A DNA stretch of 7,734 nt from Clostridiales bacterium UBA8153. GTDB lineage: Bacteria > Bacillota > Sulfobacillia > UBA8153. Position numbers and translations under genes: made by a program. A model generated the notes under the pieces. That model saw only the letters and a list, made by a program, of their open reading frames with translations, was not told the origin of the DNA and searched no databases. Shown here in pieces: positions 1 to 5,243 of the stretch (its first letter is position 1; every line of letters starts with the position of its first letter). The stretch is taken from positions 1 to 7,734 of the forward strand of contig DMHJ01000102.1 of NCBI GenBank assembly GCA_003449495.1, given 5' to 3'.

Positions 1-2
1 TG

Positions 3-467
3 CTCCACGACATCGGCAAAGCCGTGGACCACGAAGTAGAAGGGCGCCACGTAGATATCGGCATAGGTCTGCTGAAGAAATACCGGGAGTCGGCGGAAGT
101 CATCGTCGCTATGGAGGCCCACCATGGGGATACGGAGGCCAGGTCGGTAGAGGCCTTTCTGGTGACGGCCGCCGACGCCATCTCTGCAGCCCGTCCGGGG
201 GCGCGCCGGGAGACGCTGGAGGCCTATATCAAGCGCCTGGAGAAACTCGAGGAGATCGCCGATTCCTTTGAAGGCGTGGATAAGGCCTTTGCCATCCAGG
301 CGGGACGCGAGATCCGCATCATGGTCAAACCCGAGCGCATCGATGACCTTTCTGCCGTACGCTTGGCCCGGGAGATCGTGAAAAAGGTGGAGGAGGATCT
401 CGACTACCCCGGCCAGATCAAGGTAACGGTGATTCGCGAGACCCGGGCGGTGGAGTATGCCAAGTAG
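3..467 (+). CDS. rny: Ribonuclease Y, C-terminal part (5' end outside the window)
   Basis: This is the last 154 residues of RNase Y, the membrane-anchored endoribonuclease that starts bulk mRNA decay in Firmicutes. The reading frame is open to the left edge, so the N-terminal membrane helix, coiled coil and KH domain lie outside the window. The visible part starts inside the HD phosphohydrolase domain, with the signature LHDIGKA at codons 1-7 (the His-Asp metal ligands). A second-half HD motif follows (HHGDTE), then the family-typical [15 protein letters not shown] and the conserved end [10 protein letters not shown], which ends essentially like Bacillus subtilis RNase Y. The GTG at 24 is an internal valine codon, not a start. 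The stop TAG is followed by a 117-bp gap before the next gene. In Bacillus, rny is followed by ymdB and spoVS, as here apart from one inserted gene. Identification is very secure; only the truncation is a limit. Confidence 0.97.
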   Translation, partial: LHDIGKAVDHEVEGRHVDIGIGLLKKYRESAEVIVAMEAHHGDTEARSVEAFLVTAADAISAARPGARRETLEAYIKRLEKLEEIADSFEGVDKAFAIQAGREIRIMVKPERIDDLSAVRLAREIVKKVEEDLDYPGQIKVTVIRETRAVEYAK

Positions 468-508
468 GGAAAGCAGGGCCCCGGCGGGTACGGACTGCGC
501 CTGCGGCC

Positions 509-537
509 TTGACTTCTTGCGGCAGGGATTCTTTACG
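509..537 (+). promoter_or_regulatory. Weak candidate sigma-A promoter upstream of the 168-residue gene
   Basis: In the 117-bp gap after rny there is a good -35 hexamer, TTGACT (509-514, 5 of 6 to TTGACA). It is followed after 17 bp by a poor -10, TTTACG (532-537, 3 of 6). It would start a transcript about 40 nt before the GTG at 585. The weak -10 means this may be chance, and the gene could simply be read from rny. No terminator hairpin with a T-run was seen in this gap. Confidence 0.22.
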
Positions 538-584
538 AGCGCGGAGAAGGTTCCGCCCGGTCCTCCAGGGAAGGTGGGATAGTC

Positions 585-1091
585 GTGAAACGCGCGCCCC
601 GGGAATCGACGTCCAAGACCGTGAATCTGCTCGTATCCGTGCTGGTGCGCTATCCAGAAGTTGCCGCCGTGGATTTCGATCATACCACAATTAACTTTAC
701 ATTCCTGCTGACCCGGGCGCTCTCCAACCGGGCCTTCCGGGAACTGGCGGCCCGGGTGGAGGATTCTCTGGCGGCTTTCAATGCCCTGGAAGGCCGGCCC
801 ACGGGCACGGTGAAGGTGGAGCGGGCCCGTCACCCCGGGCTTACCGTGATCCAGCTGACCAGGGACGTGACCAGCCTGACCCAGGCCGAGATCTCGTTGA
901 TGGTGGCGGTAGTGCGGGAGGAGTTCGGGCAGGTGCTGGCGGCGGACGGCGGCGAGGTCATGTACGAAGAAGAAAAGATGGTGCAGGAGGAGCTCATCGC
1001 CGAGATGCTGGAGGACGTGCGCCTCAGCCAGCAGAGCCGCAACCTCACGGCCTTCCGGGAGGATGGCAAGGTGGTCGTGTTCAACAAATAG
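585..1091 (+). CDS. Uncharacterised 168-residue protein encoded between rny and ymdB
   Basis: I do not recognise a named family. The frame starts at GTG 585, preceded by AAGGTGGG (571-578) at 6 nt spacing, and encodes a soluble acidic protein with no signal peptide or membrane segment. Three parts can be seen. A basic N-terminal tail covers residues 1-11. A mixed alpha/beta body covers about residues 12-125, with alternating hydrophobic stretches such as VNLLVSVLVRYPEVAAVDFD and VKVERARHPGLTVIQLTRDV. A helical acidic segment (about 125-152, rich in Glu, with YEEEKMVQEELIAEMLEDV) is followed by a short beta-like tail, FREDGKVVVFNK. No metal-binding or nucleotide-binding motif stands out. The compositional pattern, good ribosome binding site and length make it a real gene. 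Its position between RNase Y and YmdB suggests a link with RNA turnover or developmental control, but that is inference from neighbours only. A hairpin follows the stop by 15 nt. Confidence 0.85.
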   Translation: MKRAPRESTSKTVNLLVSVLVRYPEVAAVDFDHTTINFTFLLTRALSNRAFRELAARVEDSLAAFNALEGRPTGTVKVERARHPGLTVIQLTRDVTSLTQAEISLMVAVVREEFGQVLAADGGEVMYEEEKMVQEELIAEMLEDVRLSQQSRNLTAFREDGKVVVFNK

Positions 1092-1106
1092 GCCGGGGCA
1101 AGCGAG

Positions 1107-1130
1107 GAAGCGGGGCAGCGGCCCCGCTTC
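1107..1130 (+). terminator. Strong hairpin without a T-run after the 168-residue gene
   Basis: A perfect 10-bp GC-rich stem (1107-1116 with 1121-1130, arm GAAGCGGGGC) closes an AGCG loop 15 nt after the stop codon. The following bases are TGAGTCTAGG, so the U-tract of a standard rho-independent terminator is missing. It could be a partial terminator, a pause site, or a 3'-end stabiliser or processing element separating the upstream mRNA from ymdB. The hairpin itself is seen directly; the function is inferred. Confidence 0.5.
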
Positions 1131-1170
1131 TGAGTCTAGGGGAATAGTGCACAACAGGTGAGACGGGAAA

Positions 1171-1206
1171 GGGGAGGCAGGGTGGGGCAGGCCCTGCCGC
1201 GGTGCC
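1171..1206 (+). promoter_or_regulatory. ymdB leader: distant Shine-Dalgarno with an intervening hairpin
   Basis: No ribosome binding site lies at normal distance from the ymdB ATG (1207). The best one, GGGGAGG (1171-1177), ends 29 nt upstream. Between them GGCAGGG (1176-1182) can pair with CCCTGCC (1192-1198), a 7-bp stem with a 9-nt loop. If formed, this stem would leave GGGGA (1171-1175) only about 8 nt from the start in effective distance. A competing small stem (GGCAG 1186-1190 with CTGCC 1194-1198) is also possible. Structure-assisted initiation is an inference from the sequence. Confidence 0.35.
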
Positions 1207-1980
1207 ATGCGATTGGTACTGGTAGGTGACATTATCGGCAAACCCGGGCGGGCTTACCTGGCCGAGTGCTTTCCGAGGATCAGAAGGGAACTGCGCCCGG
1301 ATCTGGTGGTGGTCAATGTGGAAAACGCCGCCGGGGGGATGGGGGTCACCCGGGAAGTCGTCGATGAACTCCTCGACCTCGGGGTGGATGTCCTCACCTC
1401 GGGTAACCACATCTGGGACAAACGCGAGGTCTTGGATTTCATCGACTGCGAGGAGCGGCTGCTGCGGCCCCTAAACTACCCCCCGGGTGTGCCCGGCGCC
1501 GGCGCCGTGGTGGTGAAGGTGCATTCCACCCGGGTGGCCGTGTTGAACGCCTCCGGGCGCGTGTTCTTCCCCCAGCTGCTGGACTGCCCTTTTCGGGCCC
1601 TGGACCAAGCGCTGGCGGATCTGGCCGGTAGCTATGACTGCGCCGTGGTGGACTTCCATGCCGAGGCCACCTCGGAGAAGGTGGCCATGGGCTGGTACCT
1701 GGACGGCCGGGTGGCCGCGGTCATCGGCACGCACACCCATGTCCAGACCAACGATGCAGTCATCTTGCCGGGCGGGACCGCATACATCACTGACGTGGGG
1801 ATGACGGGCCCGTACGAGTCGGTGATCGGCGTTAGTAGAGAGATCATCATCGAACGCTTTCGCACCCAAGTACCTTCTCGTTTCCAGGTGGCACGGGGTA
1901 AACGGCAGCTCTCGGCGGCGGTGGTGGAGGTGGAGGCGGGAAAGGCCACTTCCATGACGGCCATGTGCTGGAGGGAGTAG
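1207..1980 (+). CDS. ymdB: YmdB-type metallophosphoesterase (2',3'-cyclic nucleotide phosphodiesterase family, TIGR00282)
   Basis: This 257-residue cytosolic enzyme belongs to the calcineurin-like dimetal phosphoesterases of the YmdB/TIGR00282 group. In Bacillus the homologue hydrolyses 2',3'-cyclic nucleotides and is needed for switching between motility and biofilm gene expression. All expected metal ligands are present and in register: D8 in GDIIGKPG, E39-N40 in NVENAAGG, N67-H68 in SGNHIWD, H151 in FHAEATSEK, and H176 and H178 in GTHTHVQT. Length is normal for the family. ATG 1207 is the only sensible start: the frame has a stop (TGA 1159) upstream with no other start codon between, and the family always begins a few residues before GDIIG. 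The ribosome binding site is unusual and is described separately. The stop is followed by a 120-bp gap before spoVS. Identification is secure; the exact substrate in this organism is inferred from the family. Confidence 0.95.
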   Translation: MRLVLVGDIIGKPGRAYLAECFPRIRRELRPDLVVVNVENAAGGMGVTREVVDELLDLGVDVLTSGNHIWDKREVLDFIDCEERLLRPLNYPPGVPGAGAVVVKVHSTRVAVLNASGRVFFPQLLDCPFRALDQALADLAGSYDCAVVDFHAEATSEKVAMGWYLDGRVAAVIGTHTHVQTNDAVILPGGTAYITDVGMTGPYESVIGVSREIIIERFRTQVPSRFQVARGKRQLSAAVVEVEAGKATSMTAMCWRE

Positions 1981-1982
1981 CC

Positions 1983-2192
1983 ATGGTAGGCAATGGTACC
2001 TTGCGCGCAGGCAGAATTGCTAGTAAAATTGAAGCTGCGCTTTCTGGGACCGGGGCTGACCCAGCGCTCCTAGCGGGATGCACCAGGGGGAGGTATCCAC
2101 ATGGTGGAAGTGCTCAAAGTCTCATCGAAGTCCAGCCCCAACGCCGTGGCGGGAGCGATTGCCGGTGTGATCCGGGAACGCGGCTCCGCTGA
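1983..2192 (+). CDS. Possible small ORF overlapping the start of spoVS (doubtful)
   Basis: An ATG at 1983, 2 nt after the ymdB stop, is preceded by GGAGGG (1970-1975) at 7 nt spacing, which is as good a ribosome binding site as any gene here has. The frame encodes 69 residues and overlaps the first 92 nt of spoVS in a different frame. The protein (start MVGNGTLRAGRIASKIEAAL) matches nothing I recognise, and its second half is forced by the spoVS coding sequence. It might be a translated leader, or the purine-rich site may simply reflect Glu-coding bases at the end of ymdB. A real protein product is unlikely but not excluded. Confidence 0.15.
   Translation: MVGNGTLRAGRIASKIEAALSGTGADPALLAGCTRGRYPHGGSAQSLIEVQPQRRGGSDCRCDPGTRLR
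2001..2029 (+). promoter_or_regulatory. spoVS: Candidate sigma-A promoter for spoVS
   Basis: The gap between ymdB and spoVS is locally AT-richer than its surroundings. It contains TTGCGC (2001-2006) and, after exactly 17 bp, TAAAAT (2024-2029, 5 of 6 to TATAAT). Transcription would begin near 2036, giving a leader of about 65 nt before the spoVS ATG. In Bacillus, spoVS is transcribed by sigma-H. A GCAGAATTG (2011-2019) resembling a sigma-H -10 element is present, but no -35 element lies at the right distance. The -35 of the proposed sigma-A site is only 3 of 6. Confidence 0.35.
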
Positions 2193-2364
2193 GATCCAGG
2201 CCATCGGGGCCGGGGCCATCAACCAGGCCGTGAAGGCCGTGGCCATCGCCCGGGGGTTTGTGGCCCCCAGCGGGGTTGATCTGGTGTGCGTGCCCGCCTT
2301 CACCGACATCCTCATCGACGGTGAAGAGAGGACCGCCATCAAACTGCTGGTCGGACCCCGTTGA
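2101..2364 (+). CDS. spoVS: Stage V sporulation protein S
   Basis: This 87-residue SpoVS is a small Alba-like-fold protein needed for normal progression of sporulation (coat assembly and septation timing) in Bacillus; in thermophiles the family has been linked to nucleic-acid binding. The sequence is almost a family consensus along its whole length. It starts VEVLKVSSKSSPNAVAGAIA and continues with conserved blocks AEIQAIGAGAINQAVKA, VAIARGFVAPSGVDLVC and DGEERTAIKLLV, at normal size (86-88 residues). ATG 2101 has a strong site, AGGGGGAGG (2085-2093), with 7 nt spacing. It lies downstream of ymdB as in Bacillus and is followed 21 nt after its stop by a perfect terminator, so it is the last gene of the block. 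A separate promoter is possible. Identification is essentially certain. Confidence 0.98.
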   Translation: MVEVLKVSSKSSPNAVAGAIAGVIRERGSAEIQAIGAGAINQAVKAVAIARGFVAPSGVDLVCVPAFTDILIDGEERTAIKLLVGPR

Positions 2365-2385
2365 AGGGGTTTGGCCTGATCGCCC

Positions 2386-2414
2386 GCCCACCTGGAGACA
2401 GGTGGGCTTTGTTT
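2386..2414 (+). terminator. Rho-independent terminator after spoVS
   Basis: A perfect 9-bp stem (2386-2394 with 2399-2407, arm GCCCACCTG) closes a GAGA tetraloop of the GNRA type and is followed by TTTGTTT (2408-2414). It starts 22 nt after the spoVS stop and is the best intrinsic terminator in the window. It separates the rny-ymdB-spoVS block from the regulator gene that follows. Confidence 0.9.
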
Positions 2415-2487
2415 CCGTGGCAGGAACATCCAAATGGTCGGGCGAAGTGAAGGGGAACCCAGAAGCTGGCCGCAGGAGGGATGGCGA

Positions 2488-3066
2488 TTGGTAGGCCCCC
2501 GCATCAAGCAGGCCCGGCGCCGGCGCGGGTGGACCCTCAAGCAGTTGGCCGGGCGCACCCAGTTCACCCCCAGCTTTCTTAGCCAGGTAGAACGGGGGGT
2601 GGCCAGCCCCTCCATTGCTTCCCTGCAACGCATCGCCGAGGCCTTGGCGATCCCCGCCTTCTACCTGTTGCTGGATACCGGGGAAGGGAGCCCGGTGGTG
2701 CGGTCCGCCGAGCGTCGCCTCATCAAGCACCCCGGCGTGGCGGTAGCTTACGAGCTCTTGTGCCCGCCCGCCTCCGCGACCCTCGAGGTGGCCATCGCCA
2801 GCCTGCCGCCGGGTGTGGCCTCTTCATCCGAGTTCTTATCCCATGATGGTGAGGAATGCGTGCTGGTCCTCACCGGCTTCATGCAGGCCATGCTCGCTGA
2901 ATCCTCCTATCTCCTCACCAAGGGCGACAGCATCTTCCTAAACAGCCTGGTGCCCCACTACTACCTGAACTGCGGCACCGAGGAACTGGTGTTTCTGGTG
3001 GCCATGGCTCCCAAGCAGGCCCCTCCAGGCGGGCCCATCCGGCGCGAGCATAGACTAGGGCCGTAA
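2488..3066 (+). CDS. XRE-family transcriptional regulator with C-terminal cupin domain
   Basis: This is a predicted cytosolic DNA-binding regulator of 192 residues. An N-terminal helix-turn-helix (about residues 5-60) has the XRE signature RIKQARRRRGWTLKQLA, then FLSQVERGVASPSIASLQRI. A C-terminal cupin_2 barrel (about 115-175) contains SHDGEECVLVLTG and GDSIFLNSLVPHYYLN. Such proteins sense a small ligand or metal in the cupin and control nearby genes; the ligand here is unknown. The first cupin motif keeps the single His and GEE but not the His-X-His pair, so metal binding may be weak or absent. I chose TTG 2488 because GGAGGG (2475-2480) sits 7 nt before it and the family starts a few residues before the first helix. 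An ATG at 2434 (weak AGGA site) would add 18 unconserved residues. The stop lies 16 nt before the PHP gene, suggesting co-transcription. Confidence 0.9.
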   Translation: MVGPRIKQARRRRGWTLKQLAGRTQFTPSFLSQVERGVASPSIASLQRIAEALAIPAFYLLLDTGEGSPVVRSAERRLIKHPGVAVAYELLCPPASATLEVAIASLPPGVASSSEFLSHDGEECVLVLTGFMQAMLAESSYLLTKGDSIFLNSLVPHYYLNCGTEELVFLVAMAPKQAPPGGPIRREHRLGP

Positions 3067-3082
3067 ACACGGCAAGCGGGGG

Positions 3083-3973
3083 ATGGCGGTGGGCAAAGGC
3101 CGGGCCGATCTGCACGTGCACACCCATGCCTCTGATGGGCTCCTTTCCCCGGAAGCGGTGGTGGAGCTAGCCACCAGGCGGGGTCTGGCGGCCATCGCCA
3201 TCGCCGACCACGATTCGGTGCTGGGCTTCGAGCCCGCCCGGGCCCGGGGAGCCCAACTGGGCCTGCGCGTATTGGCGGCGGTGGAGATCAGCACCGAGGT
3301 GAACGGATGCGAAATCCACCTCCTGGGCTACGCCATGTCCAGGCTGGACTGGCTCCACGCCTTGCTGTCCCCCCTGCGCGAAGCCCGGGCAGTAAGGGCC
3401 CGGAGCATGCTGGAGCGCCTGAGCGCCTTGGGTATGCCCGTCGCCTGGGAGCGCGTGGTGGAACTCGCGGGCGGCGGCGTGCTGGGGCGACCCCACATTG
3501 CCCGGGCTATGGTGGAACGGGGCTACGTCCGGTCACCTCTGGAAGCTCCGGAAAACTACCTGGCGCGGGGTCGCCCCGCCTACATCCCCCGCCACCGCCT
3601 GACTCCCACCGCGGCAGTTGCCGCGGTTCGCCGGGCAGGCGGAGTCCCGGTGCTGGCGCATCCCGGCTCTGGACCATCCGACCCGGTCATCCGGGAGCTG
3701 GGCCGGCAGGGACTGCGGGGCCTGGAGGTCTACCATCCATGCCACGGCCTGGGCGACGTGGCCCACTACCTGCGCTTGGCCCAGGAGCACGGCTGGTGCG
3801 TCACCGGTGGCTCGGACTTCCACGGTAGTGGGGAGGGTGAGGGCGGCGACCTCGGCAGCTGCACCGTGGGAGTAGAGACGGTGGAAGAGCTGGAAGCCGA
3901 GGCTCAAGCCATCCGTGACGGGACGGACCCGGCAGCTTGCGGCCGGGAAGGGGATACACCTACGGCAGGATGA
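3083..3973 (+). CDS. PHP-domain phosphoesterase, YciV/RNase AM (TrpH) family
   Basis: This 296-residue metal-dependent phosphoesterase belongs to the group containing E. coli YciV (RNase AM, a 5'-3' exoribonuclease) and bacterial 3',5'-nucleoside bisphosphate phosphatases. The trinuclear metal-site motifs are all present: H11-x-H13 and D18 in DLHVHTHASDG, D42-H43-D44 in IADHD, E68 in AVEIST, H79 in CEIHLLGY, H138 in GRPHIAR, H193 in VLAHPG, H218 in EVYHP, and D245-x-H247 in GGSDFHG. The insert around residues 100-165 (LARGRPAYIP) is typical of the YciV group. ATG 3083 directly abuts the run GGGGG (3078-3082). GTG 3089 would have better spacing and lose only two residues, so the start is uncertain by that much. 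The C-terminal 25 residues look unconserved. It follows the XRE-cupin gene by 16 nt. Substrate assignment (RNA or pAp-like nucleotide) is inferred from the family. Confidence 0.93.
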   Translation: MAVGKGRADLHVHTHASDGLLSPEAVVELATRRGLAAIAIADHDSVLGFEPARARGAQLGLRVLAAVEISTEVNGCEIHLLGYAMSRLDWLHALLSPLREARAVRARSMLERLSALGMPVAWERVVELAGGGVLGRPHIARAMVERGYVRSPLEAPENYLARGRPAYIPRHRLTPTAAVAAVRRAGGVPVLAHPGSGPSDPVIRELGRQGLRGLEVYHPCHGLGDVAHYLRLAQEHGWCVTGGSDFHGSGEGEGGDLGSCTVGVETVEELEAEAQAIRDGTDPAACGREGDTPTAG

Positions 3974-4172
3974 CTAGCAGGGGCGGCCGGCGTTGCCCCT
4001 CGGCGATGAGCGGCCCGCGGCCTTGAGGGCGCGCGTGGAAACGCTGGAAATACGGCGCCGGCAGCTGCGCTGGCGGCGCGCAGAGGACGCCCTTGGGCCC
4101 CAGGCGGGCCGGGTGACCCCCGGCTGGCCGGAGCGCCGGTAGCGGCCCGGCGCCGGGCGGGAAACTCCCCAC
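3974..4172. other. Convergent GC-rich spacer with hairpins, no convincing gene
   Basis: The 199 bp between the converging PHP and DRTGG genes is very GC-rich. It contains an 11-position stem with one mismatch (4055-4065 with 4069-4079), a 6-bp stem (4108-4113 with 4119-4124) and the 12-bp palindrome CCCGGCGCCGGG (4146-4157). Open frames exist on both strands. On the + strand a frame from TTG 3993 to TAG 4140-4142 (49 residues) has an Arg-rich helical stretch; on the - strand GTG 4172, directly after the DRTGG stop, runs to 3960 (70 residues, Pro/Gly-rich). Neither has a useful ribosome binding site or recognisable similarity, and high GC makes chance open frames common. Confidence 0.5.
4045..4079 (-). 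terminator. Possible terminator of the acyl-CoA synthetase/DRTGG operon
   Basis: On the minus strand a stem of 10 pairs with one G-G mismatch (4079-4069 with 4065-4055, 3-nt loop) is followed by the modestly T-rich GTATTTCC. It lies about 95 nt after the DRTGG stop codon. The T-tract is poor, so this is a weak call. On the + strand the same stem could halt readthrough from the PHP gene but is followed by GCAGAGG. Confidence 0.28.
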
Positions 4173-5231
4173 CTAGGGACACAGCATCAGCTCCTTGAGC
4201 CTGGCCCAATCCACATGGGCCTCGAATCCCCGCTTGGCGGCATTGATGGCCCGGGCATCGCCGGGGCGTATCTTCCTCGAGACTTCCCTCAGTTTCTCAA
4301 TGGTGCTATAGGTGTCGTGGTGGACCAAGATCACCGGCACTTTTTTGTCGGCAGCCCGGTAGATCACCCGTACGTCCGGGTAAAGTCCGCCGGTGAGGAT
4401 GATCACCGAAGTGCTGGTCTCCAGGGCCGCCAGGGCCAGGTCAGCCCGATCGCCGCCGGTGATGAAGGCCTTGTTGGGGGCCCTTCTTAGATAGCTCAGG
4501 GCACCTTCCAGGCTCATGGCGCCTACCAACACATCCTCTACCAAGAGTTCCAGGTGTTCTTCGCCGGTGAGAATCTCGCCGCCCAGGACGTCATGGTAGG
4601 CCCGCACGGTGGGTACGGCGATGATGGTGTCTTTGGGCATCACGCCGAGGACGGCGATGCCGCGTTGCTCCAGAAGTGGGCGGTAGACCCCTTCGGTCTT
4701 GCCCAAGAGCGGCCGAGGCACGTTGTTGAAGATGACCCCCACCAGGCGGGCACCTTTGGCCTGGATGAAGGCGCAGTCCAGGATGGCCCGGTCCACGGTG
4801 TAGTCGTCTTCCACGGAACTCACCAGCAGGCAGCCCACACCCATTTTTTGCGCCAAGGTCGGGGCATCTAGGCTGAGGCTGGCCATGATATGAAGAAAGG
4901 TGGTGCCTTCCACGATCACGGCATCGCTGTGGGCGGCCAGGGCCCGGTAGGCTTGGATGATGCTGGCCTGGTATTCCTCGCCCCGGTGGTAACGGGAGAG
5001 ATACTGGGGCCCGGAATGCATCAGCACGATCTGCTGGTGGGGGAGGGCACACCCGCACACCGACTGCATAAGGGTGACGTCCTCATCCTCGCGACCCACC
5101 ACCGCGGGCATCACGCCCAGGGGTTTGAAGTAGCGAACCTGGTGCCCTTCAGCTTGTAGCTTTAAGGCCATGGCCAGGCAAACCGCCGTTTTACCACTGC
5201 CATACCGGCCGCTGACAAAAATGCCTTTCAC
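4173..5231 (-). CDS. BioD-like P-loop plus DRTGG-domain protein (phosphotransacetylase N-terminal-like)
   Basis: This 352-residue cytosolic protein combines an AAA_26/BioD-like P-loop domain (about 1-205) with a DRTGG domain (about 210-325). The Walker A motif GRYGSGKT is at residues 8-15. FKPLG (36-39 region) and VIVEGT (105-110) match the dethiobiotin-synthetase/CobQ-type fold. The DRTGG part shows ITGGDRADLALAALETSTSVI and LTGG. The same two domains form the regulatory N-terminus of long phosphotransacetylases (E. coli Pta), but the catalytic acetyltransferase domain is absent here and the C-terminus ends at CP. The start is GTG 5231, with AAGGGG overlapping the synthetase stop (5240-5245) and 8-9 nt spacing. 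It is 12 nt downstream of the acyl-CoA synthetase, so an operon is very likely. A sensing or regulatory role in acyl-CoA/acetate energy metabolism is inferred; enzymatic activity (for example a ligase) cannot be excluded. Confidence 0.93.
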   Translation of the reverse strand: MKGIFVSGRYGSGKTAVCLAMALKLQAEGHQVRYFKPLGVMPAVVGREDEDVTLMQSVCGCALPHQQIVLMHSGPQYLSRYHRGEEYQASIIQAYRALAAHSDAVIVEGTTFLHIMASLSLDAPTLAQKMGVGCLLVSSVEDDYTVDRAILDCAFIQAKGARLVGVIFNNVPRPLLGKTEGVYRPLLEQRGIAVLGVMPKDTIIAVPTVRAYHDVLGGEILTGEEHLELLVEDVLVGAMSLEGALSYLRRAPNKAFITGGDRADLALAALETSTSVIILTGGLYPDVRVIYRAADKKVPVILVHHDTYSTIEKLREVSRKIRPGDARAINAAKRGFEAHVDWARLKELMLCP

Positions 5232-5243
5232 TGCCTACACCCC

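Noticed and set aside
1986..2019. Sigma-H promoter for spoVS (GTAGGCAAT with GCAGAATTG).
   Set aside because: The distance between the two elements is several bases longer than for known sigma-H promoters, and the -35 has a mismatch. The sigma-A-like pair at 2001-2029 fits better.
2434..2487. ATG 2434 as start of the XRE-cupin gene.
   Set aside because: It adds 18 residues not typical of the family and has only a weak AGGA site; TTG 2488 has GGAGGG at 7 nt. Not excluded experimentally.
3307..3828. A 173-codon frame overlapping the PHP gene on the same strand.
   Set aside because: It is Pro/Gly/Arg-rich out-of-frame translation of a gene whose catalytic motifs are all intact in the other frame.
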